Below, one piece after another: positions 63,801 through 64,000 of a stretch of 64,000 bases of DNA. The DNA is from Desmodesmus armatus. Taxonomy: Eukaryota; Chlorophyta; Chlorophyceae; Sphaeropleales; Scenedesmaceae. Each line of letters opens with the position of its first letter. Within the stretch, counting starts at the first letter, position 1. Both the position numbers and the translations under genes were made by a program. The DNA is taken from contig VIIQ02000033.1 in the NCBI GenBank assembly GCA_007449985.2, positions 555,293 to 619,292 of the forward strand, read 5' to 3'. The notes beneath the pieces are model-generated. The model worked only from the letters and a program-made list of their open reading frames with translations. It made no database searches and was not told the DNA's origin.

Positions 63801-64000
63801 AGAGTCCGCCGCGTAGCGTTGGTTGGTTGTCGGCGGATGACCCACCATGGTGCGCATTGGTTGCGGTCCGCAATAATCATCTGGATGGATGTAATGAAAG
63901 ACAAAAATAGTCTCTTCACACATGCCAACATGCACCCAAATTGGTTCAGAGTCCGGCGCGTAGCGTTGGTTGGTTGTCGGCGGATGACCCACCATGGTGC
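60805..64000 (+). repeat. 147-bp satellite array, right block (runs off the window)
   Basis: Same monomer as the left block, about 20 copies, interrupted by a LINE fragment at 62613-62918. Many monomers lack one or a few bases (for example CACCCCATTGG and TTATAAAGACAAAA), so spacing drifts below 147. A monomer with the same internal deletion as at 50529 occurs at about 61731, followed by the same order of variants. Confidence 0.95.
62613..62918 (-). mobile_element. 5'-truncated LINE 3' fragment with target-site duplication
   Basis: It starts with a T-run (poly(A) tail on the minus strand), then GGAGTGAGCAAG and about 190 bp matching the 3' UTR of the large LINE. It is flanked by ACAAAAATAGTCT at 62601-62613 and 62919-62931. 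The duplicated target is a satellite sequence, so the insertion is a clean retroposition into the array. Confidence 0.85.

Noticed and set aside
48792..64000. CRISPR-like array
   Set aside because: The units are 147-bp head-to-tail satellites with no short repeat/unique spacer alternation, in a eukaryotic setting.

Overview
The window is nuclear DNA of a eukaryote, most likely a chlorophycean green alga of the Chlamydomonas/Haematococcus group. The genes have many short exons split by GT-AG introns. The DNA is rich in CAG/CTG runs that encode Gln and Ala tracts. Homologues fit algae: ATG16, AA15-like LPMOs, a LIN37-like MuvB subunit and a CTF-repeat protein of a kind common in flagellates. 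The species cannot be fixed from sequence alone. There are no operons, ribosome binding sites, rRNA, intact tRNA genes or CRISPR arrays.

Layout. 1-1262 (+): last three exons of an ATG16-type autophagy gene, followed by a decayed copy of its final exon. 2177-4110 (+): 5'-truncated non-LTR retrotransposon. 4515-9600 and 10918-16663 (-): two tandem paralogous secreted LPMO genes, each with a conserved 5' UTR exon and TATA box. 17140-17352 (+): an inverted relic of the 3' end of a third copy. 17353-20590: repeat-rich spacer with a SINE-like element. 20591-24546 (-): dihydroorotate-dehydrogenase-family gene. 25700-27992 (-): LIN37-like gene, divergent from the next. 28504-36288 (+): 15-exon gene for a 1026-residue protein with nine C-T-F-x-P motifs. 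37931-40332 (+): EEF1A-lysine-methyltransferase-like gene. 43126-46373 (+): 2OG-Fe(II) oxygenase. 46430-48480: LINE relics. 48588-48792: second SINE copy. 48792-52911 and 60805-64000: a 147-bp satellite, interrupted by a nearly full-length L1-type LINE on the minus strand (52912 to about 60790).

I rebuilt the gene models by hand from the splice signals. For LPMO-A (1947 nt), LPMO-B (1749 nt), the DHODH-family gene (1269 nt), the LIN37-like gene (1197 nt) and the CTF-repeat gene (3081 nt), the exons join in phase to a coding length divisible by three with one terminal stop. That is strong internal support for these models.

Functionally the left half holds a small cluster for oxidative attack on, or remodelling of, polysaccharide. 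It has two LPMOs with the same catalytic exons and symmetric phase-1 cysteine-rich modules, but different C-terminal carbohydrate-binding modules (CBM18-like against CBM14-like). The right end is repeat-dominated chromatin. Its satellite monomer equals the length of nucleosome-core DNA and it is invaded by LINEs, so it is a candidate centromeric, pericentromeric or other heterochromatic block.
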